Of a stretch of 64,000 bases of DNA, positions 27,769 to 36,584 are shown piece after piece. The stretch covers positions 20,638 through 84,637 of the forward strand of contig JAGAJN010000024.1 in assembly GCA_017828975.1 (NCBI GenBank), in the 5' to 3' direction. The DNA comes from Oscillospiraceae bacterium. GTDB taxonomy: Bacteria > Bacillota > Clostridia > Oscillospirales > Ruminococcaceae. The notes below the pieces were generated by a model. It was not told where the DNA came from. It did not search any database and worked only from the letters and a program-made list of their open reading frames with translations. The position numbers and the translations under genes are program-made. The stretch's first letter is position 1. Every line of letters begins with the position of its first letter.

Positions 27769-27775
27769 CATATTT

Positions 27776-27808
27776 CCGACAATAAAAGAATTTTCGGCGG
27801 TTTTTTTT
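27776..27808 (+). terminator. Weak terminator after the pseudouridine synthase gene
   Basis: A short CCGA (27776-27779)/TCGG (27794-27797) stem is followed by CGG and eight T residues (27801-27808). The T-run is good but the stem is only 4 bp. Confidence 0.4.
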
Positions 27809-27855
27809 CGTCAAACTAAATAAATACCGAATTGTAAGTTTGGATAATTATAGTC

Positions 27856-27884
27856 TTGAAAAAAATTGAAAATATTGTTATGAT
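27856..27884 (+). promoter_or_regulatory. Sigma-A promoter for the sugar ABC ATPase gene
   Basis: TTGAAA (27856-27861), 17-base spacer, TATGAT (27879-27884). A hairpin CGGATA-TTTT-TATCCG (about 27918-27934) lies in the 125-base leader. Confidence 0.6.
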
Positions 27885-28012
27885 AATAACAGAGCCGAAA
27901 TTGTGTTGTTATTCCGTACGGATATTTTTATCCGATTGGAATTCAAGTCGGAGCATCAATGCGGAAACATAACGCTGCGGCAGAATTAATTCTTTAGGGA
28001 GGTCCTCAAAAA

Positions 28013-29155
28013 ATGGCAAGTTTGTCACTCAGAAACATTTATAAGAAGTATCCCGGCGGCGTAGTAGCCGTTTCTGACGTAAACCTCGAGATCAAGGACA
28101 AGGAGTTCATCATTCTCGTTGGTCCTTCCGGATGCGGTAAGTCTACTACCCTCCGTATGATCGCCGGTCTTGAAGAAATCTCCGAAGGTGAGCTGTACAT
28201 CGGCGACCGTCTTGTTAACGACGTTGCTCCTAAGGACAGAGATATTGCGATGGTTTTCCAGAACTACGCTCTGTATCCTCATATGACAGTATTCGAGAAC
28301 ATGGCTTTCGGTCTGAAGCTCCGTAAGGTTCCTAAGGACGAGATCGCTCGTAAGGTTGAGGAAGCTGCTAGGATCCTCGACATCTCTCACCTTCTCGACA
28401 GAAAGCCTAAGGCTCTTTCCGGTGGTCAGAGACAGCGTGTTGCGCTGGGCCGTGCTATCGTACGTGAACCTCAGGTATTCCTCCTCGACGAGCCTCTGTC
28501 CAACCTGGACGCTAAGCTGAGAGCTCAGATGAGAACCGAGATCTCCAAGCTCCACCAGAAGCTGGGTACAACATTCATCTACGTAACTCATGACCAGACT
28601 GAGGCTATGACGATGGGTGACCGTATCGTTGTTATGAAGGACGGTTTCGTTCAGCAGGTTGATTCTCCTCAGAATCTGTATGCTTCTCCCGTAAACCAGT
28701 TCGTTGCAGGCTTCATGGGATCTCCTCAGATGAACTTCGTTGATGCTGTTCTCAGAAAGATCGACGGAAGATACAACATCGAATTCGGTTCCGAGGACAC
28801 CAAGACCTCCAGAGGAAAGAAGTACTATGTTGAGCTGCCCGATGCTAAGGTTGATGACATTGCACTTTCCGAGCTGGTTGACAAGGAGATCATCATGGGT
28901 GTTCGTCCCGAGAACATTCACGACGAGGAAATGTTCCTCTCCGCTGCTAAGACCGGTATCATCGAGTGTAACGTTGAAATTACCGAAATGATGGGTGCTG
29001 AAACATACCTGTACCTGAACTGCGAGGGTATTCCTCTTACTGCAAGAGTTGACCCCAGATCTACCGCAAGACCTCAGGACGTTATCAAGGTTGCTATCGA
29101 TCCCAACAAGATCCACATCTTCGACAAGGAAACCGAAAAGACCGTTATCAACTGA
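28013..29155 (+). CDS. msmK: Multi-sugar ABC transporter ATPase (MsmK/UgpC/MsiK type)
   Basis: A 380-residue CUT1-family ABC ATPase. Walker [10 protein letters not shown] at 37-45, Q-loop [11 protein letters not shown], signature LSGGQ at 135-139, Walker [14 protein letters not shown]-loop [13 protein letters not shown], then a C-terminal OB-type regulatory domain (about 235-380). Such orphan ATPases energise several sugar uptake systems encoded elsewhere, as MsmK and MsiK do; no permease or binding protein is nearby, which supports that. Codon usage is unusually rich in CTC, GCT and ATC, like serC/serA, indicating high expression. Strong terminator follows. Confidence 0.92.
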   Translation: MASLSLRNIYKKYPGGVVAVSDVNLEIKDKEFIILVGPSGCGKSTTLRMIAGLEEISEGELYIGDRLVNDVAPKDRDIAMVFQNYALYPHMTVFENMAFGLKLRKVPKDEIARKVEEAARILDISHLLDRKPKALSGGQRQRVALGRAIVREPQVFLLDEPLSNLDAKLRAQMRTEISKLHQKLGTTFIYVTHDQTEAMTMGDRIVVMKDGFVQQVDSPQNLYASPVNQFVAGFMGSPQMNFVDAVLRKIDGRYNIEFGSEDTKTSRGKKYYVELPDAKVDDIALSELVDKEIIMGVRPENIHDEEMFLSAAKTGIIECNVEITEMMGAETYLYLNCEGIPLTARVDPRSTARPQDVIKVAIDPNKIHIFDKETEKTVIN

Positions 29156-29178
29156 TAATTGTTTCATCGAGATATTTT

Positions 29179-29209
29179 CCGCCGTGCCCTTGGGTGCGGC
29201 GGTTTTTTT
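29179..29209 (+). terminator. Rho-independent terminator after msmK
   Basis: CCGCCGTGCCC (29179-29189) pairs with GGGTGCGGCGG (29192-29202) through two G-T wobbles, then TTTTTTT. Confidence 0.9.
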
Positions 29210-29211
29210 GT

Positions 29212-29250
29212 ATAAAAATGGACTTCCGTTGAATTCGGAAGCCCGTTTTT
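29212..29250 (-). terminator. Terminator for the 29253-29654 gene, possibly two-way
   Basis: GGACTTCCG (29220-29228) pairs with CGGAAGCCC (29236-29244) with one mismatch. T-runs follow on both strands (TTTTTT at 29246 on plus; ATTTTTAT on minus). Confidence 0.65.
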
Positions 29251-29252
29251 TA

Positions 29253-29654
29253 TCATTCTATCCATTTGTTTTTGACGGAAATGCCTATTAATGTTAATGC
29301 GCCCGAAATTATATTCATTACGCAATACCAGAATAAAAATCTGCTGAATACCTCGTAAGATTCCCGCTGCGGGATCTTGGTCGAAAGTATGATAACACCC
29401 AAAGCTATCTCAAAAAGAGAATATATCAAGATCGGCAAATGCTTCTCCTCGTTTTGCCTGAAATATTCCTTGACAAGGCACCATTGAAAAATGGGGATAA
29501 ACAGAAACACAAACGGGTCAAGCCAAATAAACAGGACTAAAAGCGCATCATCTCCGCCGTAACAGCTCAGAACCATATAAAGGGCGAAAACATTCGGCAG
29601 AAAAACATTCACAAGCCCCTTCGGAAGCTCGATTTTTTGTTTCAAGTCAAGCAT
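29253..29654 (-). CDS. Four-helix membrane protein of unknown function
   Basis: A 133-residue hydrophobic protein with about four membrane segments (near 16-33, 38-58, 75-94, 105-126) and the short loop KEYFRQNEEKHLP. I do not recognise a family. It has its own consensus promoter, a strong ribosome site (GGGGGGAACTT) and a terminator, so it is a complete single-gene unit lying between msmK and the flagellar operon and facing away from the latter. Confidence 0.7.
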   Translation of the reverse strand: MLDLKQKIELPKGLVNVFLPNVFALYMVLSCYGGDDALLVLFIWLDPFVFLFIPIFQWCLVKEYFRQNEEKHLPILIYSLFEIALGVIILSTKIPQRESYEVFSRFLFWYCVMNIISGALTLIGISVKNKWIE

Positions 29655-29672
29655 AAGTTCCCCCCTTTTGAC

Positions 29673-29701
29673 ATTATATCATCGAAAATCGGCAGTGTCA
29701 A
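29673..29701 (-). promoter_or_regulatory. Consensus sigma-A promoter for the 29253-29654 gene
   Basis: Minus strand: TTGACA (complement of 29696-29701), 17-base spacer, TATAAT (complement of 29673-29678), about 19 bases before the start codon. Confidence 0.85.
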
Positions 29702-29830
29702 CCGACTGTTTTGCAAAATGAGATAAAATATGACAAAATTTTCACAATGTAAAATAATTATTATCCAAAATACACAAAAATGCCCGCAGTTTTTTGTATT
29801 AAATTCAGCTTATTTTGTTAATATTCGGTC

Positions 29831-29859
29831 TTGAATTTAATAGGAAAAAGGTGTATAAT
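29831..29859 (+). promoter_or_regulatory. Sigma-A-like promoter of the flagellar operon
   Basis: TTGAAT (29831-29836), 17-base spacer, TATAAT (29854-29859), about 98 bases before flgB. No sigma-28 motif (TAAA...GCCGATAA) was found in this gap. Confidence 0.75.
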
Positions 29860-29956
29860 TAATAATGATACTATGTGATAAGTATGCCATTTTTTAAGAA
29901 TGTGAATAAAAATAACCGAGAATGATACAAAATTATAGCCGAAAGGAGCGGTTTTT

Positions 29957-30343
29957 GTGGCTTTATTTCAGAATACCCCCTTTAAGCTGATGGAACAGGG
30001 TCTTGACGCCGTATGGTACAAGCAAAAGGTCATCAGCCATAACATTTCTAATTCAGATACACCTAATTATAAGGCTAAAAATGTTGACTTCGGACTTGTC
30101 CTCGCCGAGGAGCAGTGCAAGTGCGCTTACCATTCCGCAGATCAGGAAAAGGAGATACGGCGCCCCGTTTCCCTGCGTGTGGTCACGTCCACAGAGCCTG
30201 ACACAAACTTCACCCTCGATGAAAACAACGTAAACGTCGAAACCGAGGCCATGAAGCTGGTGGACGCTCAGTATCAGTACAGCTCGCTTATTGACCATAT
30301 GAACAATGAGTTTGATATGATCTCCGCCGTTTTGCAGAAGTAA
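29957..30343 (+). CDS. flgB: Flagellar basal-body rod protein FlgB
   Basis: A 128-residue proximal rod protein, first gene of the flagellar operon. Features are KQKVISHNISNSDTPNYKAKNVDF near residues 24-47, typical of FlgB, and the C-terminal helix ETEAMKLVDAQYQYSSLIDHMNNEFDMISAVLQK. It is exported by the flagellar type III system without a signal peptide. Start is GTG at 29957 with GAAAGGAGCGGTTTTT upstream. Operon continues with flgC after 29 bases. Confidence 0.95.
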   Translation: MALFQNTPFKLMEQGLDAVWYKQKVISHNISNSDTPNYKAKNVDFGLVLAEEQCKCAYHSADQEKEIRRPVSLRVVTSTEPDTNFTLDENNVNVETEAMKLVDAQYQYSSLIDHMNNEFDMISAVLQK

Positions 30344-30372
30344 TAACCGTTGAATTTTGAAAGGAGCGGCTT

Positions 30373-30819
30373 ATGTCGTTTATAAATTCGCTTGATATAG
30401 GTGCTTCGGCACTTTCCGCTCAGCGCCTGAGAATGGACGTTATCTCACAGAATATCGCAATGTCCGATGCTTACGAAACCGAGGAGGGCGGGGCGTACCG
30501 CCGTCAGATGGTGGTGTTTGTGGAGAAAAAGAGCTTCGCAGATACCCTTGAGGATCAGGTTTCCCGCAGACATTCGTCGAAATACAGGCTTTCGGGCGTT
30601 AAGGTAACTCAGGTGGTGGAGGACGAAACTCCCCTCGTTCCCGTTTATGACCCGGAAAATCCCGCCGCCGACGAGGAAGGCTACATATATATGCCCAACG
30701 TCGACAAGACCAAGGAAAACATCGACATGCTGGCTGCTCAGCGTTCCTACGAGGCAAACGCTTCCGCAATCGCCGCAGTTAAGGCAATGCTTACAAAAGC
30801 TATGGAACTTGGAAAATGA
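30373..30819 (+). CDS. flgC: Flagellar basal-body rod protein FlgC
   Basis: A 148-residue rod protein: SLDIGASALSAQRLRMDVISQNIAMSDAYETEEGGAYRRQ is the FlgC N-terminus, with the usual NIANxxT site changed to NIAMSD. The C-terminus has the rod signature NVDKTKENIDMLAAQRSYEANASAIAAVKAML. It stacks with FlgB and FliE in the proximal rod. Strong ribosome site GAAAGGAGCGGCTT; 18 bases to fliE. Confidence 0.95.
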   Translation: MSFINSLDIGASALSAQRLRMDVISQNIAMSDAYETEEGGAYRRQMVVFVEKKSFADTLEDQVSRRHSSKYRLSGVKVTQVVEDETPLVPVYDPENPAADEEGYIYMPNVDKTKENIDMLAAQRSYEANASAIAAVKAMLTKAMELGK

Positions 30820-30837
30820 CCGAAAGGATAAAATATT

Positions 30838-31155
30838 ATGTTTATTGTACCTTTAAGCCCGACTATAACCCCTCTTAACACCCCCGCACAGCTGGGACTC
30901 GAAAAGACCGCCGCTGCTTCGGAGGATAACTCTCAGCCCTCCTTCAAGGACGTTTTCAAGGAGGCTTATGACGCTGTTACAGAAACTCAGCGTGTCACTC
31001 AGGAGGACAGCGTCAAGCTTGTTATGGGCGAGATAGACGACCTTCACACCATCAATCTGAACGCTAAAAAGGCTCAGATGGCGGTGCAGACCTTTGTTGC
31101 TATCAAAAATACCGCCGTTGATGCCTACAAGGAGCTTATGGGCATTTCGCTGTGA
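30838..31155 (+). CDS. fliE: Flagellar hook-basal body protein FliE
   Basis: A 105-residue protein of usual FliE size, joining MS ring and rod. The C-terminal two-thirds carry the family pattern SFKDVFKEAYDAVTETQRVTQEDSVKLVMGEIDDLHTINLNAKKAQMAVQTFVAIKNTAVDAYKELM, with the terminal helix typical of rod proteins. Position between flgC and fliF is the standard one. Ribosome site CGAAAGGATAAAATT. Confidence 0.94.
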   Translation: MFIVPLSPTITPLNTPAQLGLEKTAAASEDNSQPSFKDVFKEAYDAVTETQRVTQEDSVKLVMGEIDDLHTINLNAKKAQMAVQTFVAIKNTAVDAYKELMGISL

Positions 31156-31214
31156 TCGGCAAAAATCTAGATAAACGCCGTTTTTCCGACGGTTAAGGAA
31201 GGAAACACATAAAG

Positions 31215-32891
31215 ATGGAAAACCCTTTCAGCAAGGTTTTAAGCTCCTTTTCCCAGTTCTGGGAGGCTCAGGAGAAGAAAAGAAGAATACTTATAATTGC
31301 TGTTGCCGCTGCGATAATCGTGGCTGCGATAGTTATTACAATTATACTGAATGTAAAAAAGGAAGTCGTGCTTTTTGACGGTCTGGATTCCGAGGAGGCT
31401 TCGCAGATAGCCACGATCATTCAGGGCGAAGGCTACGATGTTACCGTCAGATCGGGCGGTAAGATCATCGTCGAAAAGGGCACCGAGGACGAGCTGACTA
31501 TGAAGCTCGCCGAGCAGGGTTATCCGAAAAATTCTCTGGATTATACTACCTGGATAAATAACGTGGATATGTTCTCCACCGACTACGAAAAGCGTGAGTA
31601 CGCAAGGATCCAGACACAGGAAAGACTTGCCGCTACTCTGGAAACCATTTCCGGCGTTCGTCAGGCGATAGTGAACATCTCCCTGCCCGAGCAGAAAAAC
31701 ACGGTAATTGTGGAGAACAAGCTCCCCGCTACCGTTTCCGTTACGCTGCATCTTGAAAACGGAGTTACCCTCACCAACAATCAAAAGGCGGGTATCTACT
31801 CCCTGATAATGCACGCTCTGGGAGGTACTGGACTTACCGAGGACAATATCACCGTCACCGACGGAAACGGAGTTCTGCTGTTAGTCGGCGAGGAAAGCGT
31901 TGACGTTGTTGCCGACGAAACAAGAAAGTTCAAGTTCAAGTCGGATTTTGAGGAATCCATCAGACAGAAGATCCTCTCAATGCTGGTAAGAGCCTATGGT
32001 GAGGACGGCGTTGAGGTTGCCGTAAATGCAGTCCTCGACTTTGACAAGCAGGTCCAGGAAAACACCGAATATGCCGCAGAGGGCGAAAATCCCGACGGCT
32101 ATCAGGCAGGCGTTCTCCAGCACCGTGACGAGAGCTATGCCGCAGGTTCAACAGATGCTGCGGGCGGTCTTGCGGGACTTGAGCCTAATGCCGACGACAA
32201 CTATCCCACGGGAAATGCGGGCGAGGACGGCATTTGGCGTGAAAGCGACGATTCCGAAACCTACCTTGTAAGTACATACAAGACTCAGCTGGAAAAGCAG
32301 GGCTACTATATAAAGGGACTGTCCGTTGCAGTCGTTATCTACACGGACTATCTCTCCGACGCTCAGAGAGAGCAGATCGCAGAAAGCTGCGCAAGGGCAA
32401 GCGGCGTAAACGACGACCTTGTTTCCGTTATCAATCTGCCGAAGCTTACCGAGAATGTTCCCGCTATGCAGGAGGAGGTAATGTTCGGTCTGAACGCTCA
32501 GGAGCTTATTGTGGGCGGTGCGGCAGTAGTTGTTCTGCTTATCATTATCCTGCTTATCTGGTTTATTGCTTCCAGAAATGCCGCAAGAAAGAAGAAGAAA
32601 TTCGAGAAGGCTCTGCTGGAGGCTCAGCAGGCGGGCGCAGGCGGCATTATCGACGAGGTGTTCAATCCCCAGGATACGGAGGGACTCAACATTGCCAGCC
32701 TTTCCGATTCCGACCAGGAAACAAAGGAAGTTATCATCAGACGCGAGATCTGCGAATTTGCACAGCATAGTCCTCAGATCGTTGCTCAGCTGCTCAAGAA
32801 CTGGATGAGAGAGGGCGAGGACGAACAGGCAAATAACGGCAAAAAGTCGGCAGCGGCAGCGTCCGCAGACGGAGGTACGAACAATGAGTGA
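31215..32891 (+). CDS. fliF: Flagellar MS-ring protein FliF
   Basis: A 558-residue protein forming the MS ring, the base on which the flagellum assembles. Two membrane segments flank the ring-building domains: about 25-47 (ILIIAVAAAIIVAAIVITIIL) and about 436-458. The outside part holds RBM domains with VEKGTEDELTMKLAEQGYPKNSLDY and EYARIQTQERLAATLETISGVRQAIVNISLPE. The C-terminal cytoplasmic tail that binds FliG is present. Its end overlaps fliG by 8 bases. Confidence 0.96.
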   Translation: MENPFSKVLSSFSQFWEAQEKKRRILIIAVAAAIIVAAIVITIILNVKKEVVLFDGLDSEEASQIATIIQGEGYDVTVRSGGKIIVEKGTEDELTMKLAEQGYPKNSLDYTTWINNVDMFSTDYEKREYARIQTQERLAATLETISGVRQAIVNISLPEQKNTVIVENKLPATVSVTLHLENGVTLTNNQKAGIYSLIMHALGGTGLTEDNITVTDGNGVLLLVGEESVDVVADETRKFKFKSDFEESIRQKILSMLVRAYGEDGVEVAVNAVLDFDKQVQENTEYAAEGENPDGYQAGVLQHRDESYAAGSTDAAGGLAGLEPNADDNYPTGNAGEDGIWRESDDSETYLVSTYKTQLEKQGYYIKGLSVAVVIYTDYLSDAQREQIAESCARASGVNDDLVSVINLPKLTENVPAMQEEVMFGLNAQELIVGGAAVVVLLIIILLIWFIASRNAARKKKKFEKALLEAQQAGAGGIIDEVFNPQDTEGLNIASLSDSDQETKEVIIRREICEFAQHSPQIVAQLLKNWMREGEDEQANNGKKSAAAASADGGTNNE

Positions 32892-33894
32892 TATTTCCGA
32901 GCTTACCGCAATTCAGCGGTGCGCAACGGTCATTACCGCTATCGGTGCGGAGAATGCCGCCAATGTTTACCGCTTTCTCGGGGACGACGAGGTGGAAAAG
33001 CTCACCTACGAGGTTTCCACTCTTCCCTATACAGATGTTACTACCGTTAATGAGGTTCTGAATGAATTCTACGAGCTTTGCCTGACGCAGAAGGTCATTA
33101 CCGAGGGCGGCGTGGTTTACGCAAGAAATATCCTGGAAAAGGCTTTCGGCGAGGAACAGGCAAGGGTGCTTATGGACAAGGTTTCACGTTCCTTGCAGTC
33201 CAAGGCGTTCGAGTTTGTCAGAAAATCCGATTACAAGAATCTGCTGGCTATCGTGCAGAACGAGTACCCGCAGACTATCGCACTTATTCTTTCCTATGTC
33301 AACTCCGACCAGGCGGCTGCCGTTCTCAGCGAGCTGCCTAAGGAAAAGCGTGTTGAGGTCGTTGAGCGTATCGCTAAGATGGACTCCGCCTCCCCCGAAA
33401 CTATCAAGGCGGTGGAGGATATTCTGGAGAAAAAATTCGCAGATGTCATTTCCATGGACCTTACAGAGGTCGGCGGTATCAACTACATTGCCGAGGTACT
33501 CAATCACGTGGACAGAGGAACGGAAAAGTTCATCTTCGACGAGCTGGCTGTCAAGAATCCCGACCTTGTTGCCGAGATCAGACAGAAGATGTTCGTTTTC
33601 GAGGATATTCTTTCGCTGGACTCTATGTCTATCCAGCGTTTCATCAGAGATGTGGAAACCAAGGACCTGGCGGTGGCTATCAAGGGTTCGTCCCAGGAGG
33701 TTGCCGCAGCCCTTTACGCAAATATGCCGAAGAGAATGCAGGAGTCTATCCAGCAGGAGATCGAATATCTGCATAACGTTCGTATGCGTGACGTTGAAGA
33801 GGCGCAGCAGCGTATCGTTGCAGTTATCCGTCATCTGGAGGAGGAAGGCGAGCTGGTTATCGGAAAGGGCGGAAAGGACGAGATAATTGCTTAA
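32884..33894 (+). CDS. fliG: Flagellar motor switch protein FliG
   Basis: A 336-residue switch protein that binds FliF and meets the stator. Three ARM-like domains are expected; visible motifs are the middle-domain PKEKRVEVVERIAKMDSASPETIKAVEDIL and the C-terminal VFEDILSLDSMSIQRFIRDVETKDLAVAIKGSSQEV, including the charged residues used for torque, and MSKRM-like MPKRMQESIQQEIEYL. The start overlaps fliF and the end overlaps fliH, indicating coupled translation. Confidence 0.96.
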   Translation: MSDISELTAIQRCATVITAIGAENAANVYRFLGDDEVEKLTYEVSTLPYTDVTTVNEVLNEFYELCLTQKVITEGGVVYARNILEKAFGEEQARVLMDKVSRSLQSKAFEFVRKSDYKNLLAIVQNEYPQTIALILSYVNSDQAAAVLSELPKEKRVEVVERIAKMDSASPETIKAVEDILEKKFADVISMDLTEVGGINYIAEVLNHVDRGTEKFIFDELAVKNPDLVAEIRQKMFVFEDILSLDSMSIQRFIRDVETKDLAVAIKGSSQEVAAALYANMPKRMQESIQQEIEYLHNVRMRDVEEAQQRIVAVIRHLEEEGELVIGKGGKDEIIA

Positions 33895-34762
33895 AGTCGT
33901 TAAGCCTTCACAGGCAGTTTTCGATTACAATAACAGCGTTGCCATCGACAACACCGTGGTGCTCCCCCCGCCCCCCGAGGACAGCGACGAGTTCATCTCC
34001 TTCCGTGAGCAGAAGCAGCGGGAGGAAGAGGAACGTATCCGCAAGATTCAGGAGCAGGCGGAAACGGAAGCCCGTATTCAGCGTGAGATAGAAGCAGGCA
34101 TCGAGCGTGCCATGAACGAACGCCATATGGTCATCAACGGCGAACGGGACAGGATACTTGAGGAAGCCAAGGCTCAGGCAAATCATCAGATAGCCGAAGC
34201 TAAGGCAGCCGCCATGCAGTATCTCAAAAGGGCAGAGCAAGAGGCAGCCATTGCCATGGAAAACGCCCGCAAGGACGGTTACAAGGACGGCTATGCCACG
34301 GGCAAAAAGGAAAGCCTTGCCAAATGCGAATCCTACCTTAAGGCGGCGGCAGGCTTCTTAAACGAAATAAACTCCCGAAAGGAAGCTTATTATATATCAA
34401 ATCAGGAGGAAATGAAGGACACGGTCATGGAGCTTGTGCGGAAAATTACCCTCACAGAGCTGAAAACCGACCCTCATATCCTTGAAGAGATCATCGCACA
34501 GGCGGCGAAAAACTTCCGAAATTCCGACTTCGTGAAGATCTCGCTGGCAAAGGGCGAGGTTTCCGAAAAGCTGAAAACCGACGCAAAATTCCTGAAAGAG
34601 CTTATCTCCTTTATCCCCGACATCGAGATAGAAATTCTTCCCGAAGCGGAGGATAACACCGTAATTCTCGACAACGGCTCGGAGATAATAGATGCGTCTG
34701 TTCCCACTCAGCTGGACTTTTTGCAGGAAATAATCAAGAATACCCGAAGCGCAAGAGGTTAA
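33887..34762 (+). CDS. fliH: Flagellar export regulator FliH
   Basis: A 291-residue protein with the long charged helical region of FliH (about 40-170, rich in E, A, K and R, with repeats of the type RIREIQE), then a globular C-terminal domain (about 180-291, VMELVRKITLTELKTDPHILEEIIAQAAKNF). FliH dimers hold FliI at the export gate. Start is TTG at 33887, inside the end of fliG, with GGCGGAAAGGACGAGATAA nearby; this overlap argues for coupling. Sequence is family-like but variable. Confidence 0.88.
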   Translation: MLKVVKPSQAVFDYNNSVAIDNTVVLPPPPEDSDEFISFREQKQREEEERIRKIQEQAETEARIQREIEAGIERAMNERHMVINGERDRILEEAKAQANHQIAEAKAAAMQYLKRAEQEAAIAMENARKDGYKDGYATGKKESLAKCESYLKAAAGFLNEINSRKEAYYISNQEEMKDTVMELVRKITLTELKTDPHILEEIIAQAAKNFRNSDFVKISLAKGEVSEKLKTDAKFLKELISFIPDIEIEILPEAEDNTVILDNGSEIIDASVPTQLDFLQEIIKNTRSARG

Positions 34763-34767
34763 AACAC

Positions 34768-36072
34768 ATGGATTTTTCCGCTGTCAGAAATGCCGTGAGA
34801 AACACGGAGCTTTACAGATATATGGGCAAGATCGAGAAGATAATCGGTATGACTATCGAATCGAGCGGTCCTGTCTGCAATATCGGCGACGTGTGCAGGA
34901 TATTCAAAAAAGGCTCCGACGACTACATTTTTGCGGAGGTCGTGGGATTTTCCAACGGCAGAGTCATGCTGATGCCCTATACCGATTCGGACGGCATAGG
35001 TCCCGGCTGTATCGTTGACAATACGGGCGACAAGCTTACCGTTAAGGTGGGAAATCAGCTTATCGGACGGATAATCAACGCCATCGGGCAGCCTATTGAC
35101 GGCAAGGGAAGCATCGAAACCACCGACAGCTATTCCATTGCAGGCGAACCCGTGAACCCCCTGACCCGTCCGAGGATAGAGGACATTATGCAGTTCGGCG
35201 TTAAGGCTATCGACGGTCTGCTGACTATCGGCAGAGGACAGAGAATGGGCATTTTCGCAGGCTCGGGCGTTGGTAAATCCACACTTCTCGGTATGATAGC
35301 CCGTGAGGTCAAGGCGGACGTCAACGTTATCGCCCTTGTGGGTGAGCGAGGACGTGAGGTCTTAGAGTTCATCGAAAGGGACTTGGGAGAAAAGGGTATG
35401 GCACGTTCCGTTCTGGTAGTTGCCACCTCCGACCAGCCCGCTATGATGCGTAACCGCTGCCCCATGACCGCTACCGCAATTGCCGAATATTTCAAGGACC
35501 AGGGCAAAAACGTCCTGCTGATGATGGACAGTCTGACACGTTACGCTATGGCGCAGCGTGAGATAGGTCTTGCCGTGGGCGAAGCGCCTATTGCAAGAGG
35601 TTACACGCCGTCCATCTACACCGCAATGCCAAAGCTTCTGGAGCGTGCGGGGAACTTTGAAAAAGGCTCTATCACAGGCGTTTACACCGTTCTCGTTGAG
35701 GGCGATGACACCAACGAGCCTATCTCAGATACGGTAAGAGGTATCATCGACGGACATATTATCCTGTCGAGAAAGGTGGCGGCGAGAAACCATTATCCCG
35801 CTATTGAGATTCTGGAAAGCGTTTCCCGTCTGATGAGCGAAATTACCGACAAATCTCAGCAGCAGACTGCCGCAAAGCTCAGAAATCTGCTGTCCGTATA
35901 CAACACGAACTTCGACCTGATAGCTATCGGCGCATACAAAAAGGGTTCAAATCCGGCTCTGGACGAGGCTGTCAAGAAGATAGACAAGATAAACGCATTT
36001 TTGCAGCAGGCAACGGACGAAGCGTTCTCCTTCGAGGAAACGGTCCGCCTGATGACAGAAGCGGTTTCCTAG
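34768..36072 (+). CDS. fliI: Flagellum-specific export ATPase FliI
   Basis: A 434-residue F1-beta-like ATPase that powers and orders export of flagellar parts. Walker A GSGVGKST is at 165-172; VGERGREVLEFIE, Walker B VLLMMDSLTRYAMAQREIGLA and the arginine-finger region around SVSRLMSEI are present. Length and motifs point to FliI rather than ATP synthase. It is followed by fliJ, its usual stalk partner, after about 43 bases. Confidence 0.97.
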   Translation: MDFSAVRNAVRNTELYRYMGKIEKIIGMTIESSGPVCNIGDVCRIFKKGSDDYIFAEVVGFSNGRVMLMPYTDSDGIGPGCIVDNTGDKLTVKVGNQLIGRIINAIGQPIDGKGSIETTDSYSIAGEPVNPLTRPRIEDIMQFGVKAIDGLLTIGRGQRMGIFAGSGVGKSTLLGMIAREVKADVNVIALVGERGREVLEFIERDLGEKGMARSVLVVATSDQPAMMRNRCPMTATAIAEYFKDQGKNVLLMMDSLTRYAMAQREIGLAVGEAPIARGYTPSIYTAMPKLLERAGNFEKGSITGVYTVLVEGDDTNEPISDTVRGIIDGHIILSRKVAARNHYPAIEILESVSRLMSEITDKSQQQTAAKLRNLLSVYNTNFDLIAIGAYKKGSNPALDEAVKKIDKINAFLQQATDEAFSFEETVRLMTEAVS

Positions 36073-36115
36073 TTTCAACAAAATTTACGAATATTGTTGA
36101 TAAGAGGTGGTTTCT

Positions 36116-36571
36116 ATAAAACGGTTTCAGTTCACCCTTGATAAGCTAAAGGGCTATAAGGAACAGGTTTTATCCAAGGAAAAGGGCGATTTAGCCGCTC
36201 TCAGGGCGCAGCAGGCAAAATATGCCGCAGAACAGGCAAGGGTACAGGCGGAGCTTGATGAAGCAAATGAGGAATTCCTCAGAAAATCAGGCTCGGGCAT
36301 GACAATTATGGAAATGACCCTCTTTAAGGAGTATCTCAACTCGCTTTCCGACCAAATAAGGGAGCTTGAACGAAAGATACAGCTTGAGGAGGAGAAAATA
36401 AAATTTCAAACCAAGGTCGTTGTAGAGGCGAACAAGGACGTTTCCTCCCTGGAAAAGCTTGAGGATAAGCAGCGTGAGGAGTATAACTTCAAGGTCGCTA
36501 AGGCGGAGGAGCAGTTTATTGAGGAATATGTTTCCAACAGCGTCTATTTCAAGACCGCAAATCAATGTTAA
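36116..36571 (+). CDS. fliJ: Flagellar export protein FliJ
   Basis: About 151 residues, nearly all predicted coiled coil (for example KGDLAALRAQQAKYAAEQARVQAELDEANEEF and QIRELERKIQLEEEKIKFQTKVVVEANK), typical of FliJ, the stalk in the FliI ring. No ATG fits. A GTG at 36107 overlaps the ribosome site AGAGGTGG itself; an ATA at 36116, five bases after that site, gives the family-like (M)KRFQFTLDKL. I therefore favour an AUA start, though GTG cannot be excluded. Confidence 0.88.
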   Translation: MKRFQFTLDKLKGYKEQVLSKEKGDLAALRAQQAKYAAEQARVQAELDEANEEFLRKSGSGMTIMEMTLFKEYLNSLSDQIRELERKIQLEEEKIKFQTKVVVEANKDVSSLEKLEDKQREEYNFKVAKAEEQFIEEYVSNSVYFKTANQC

Positions 36572-36584
36572 AGGGGTAATTAAA

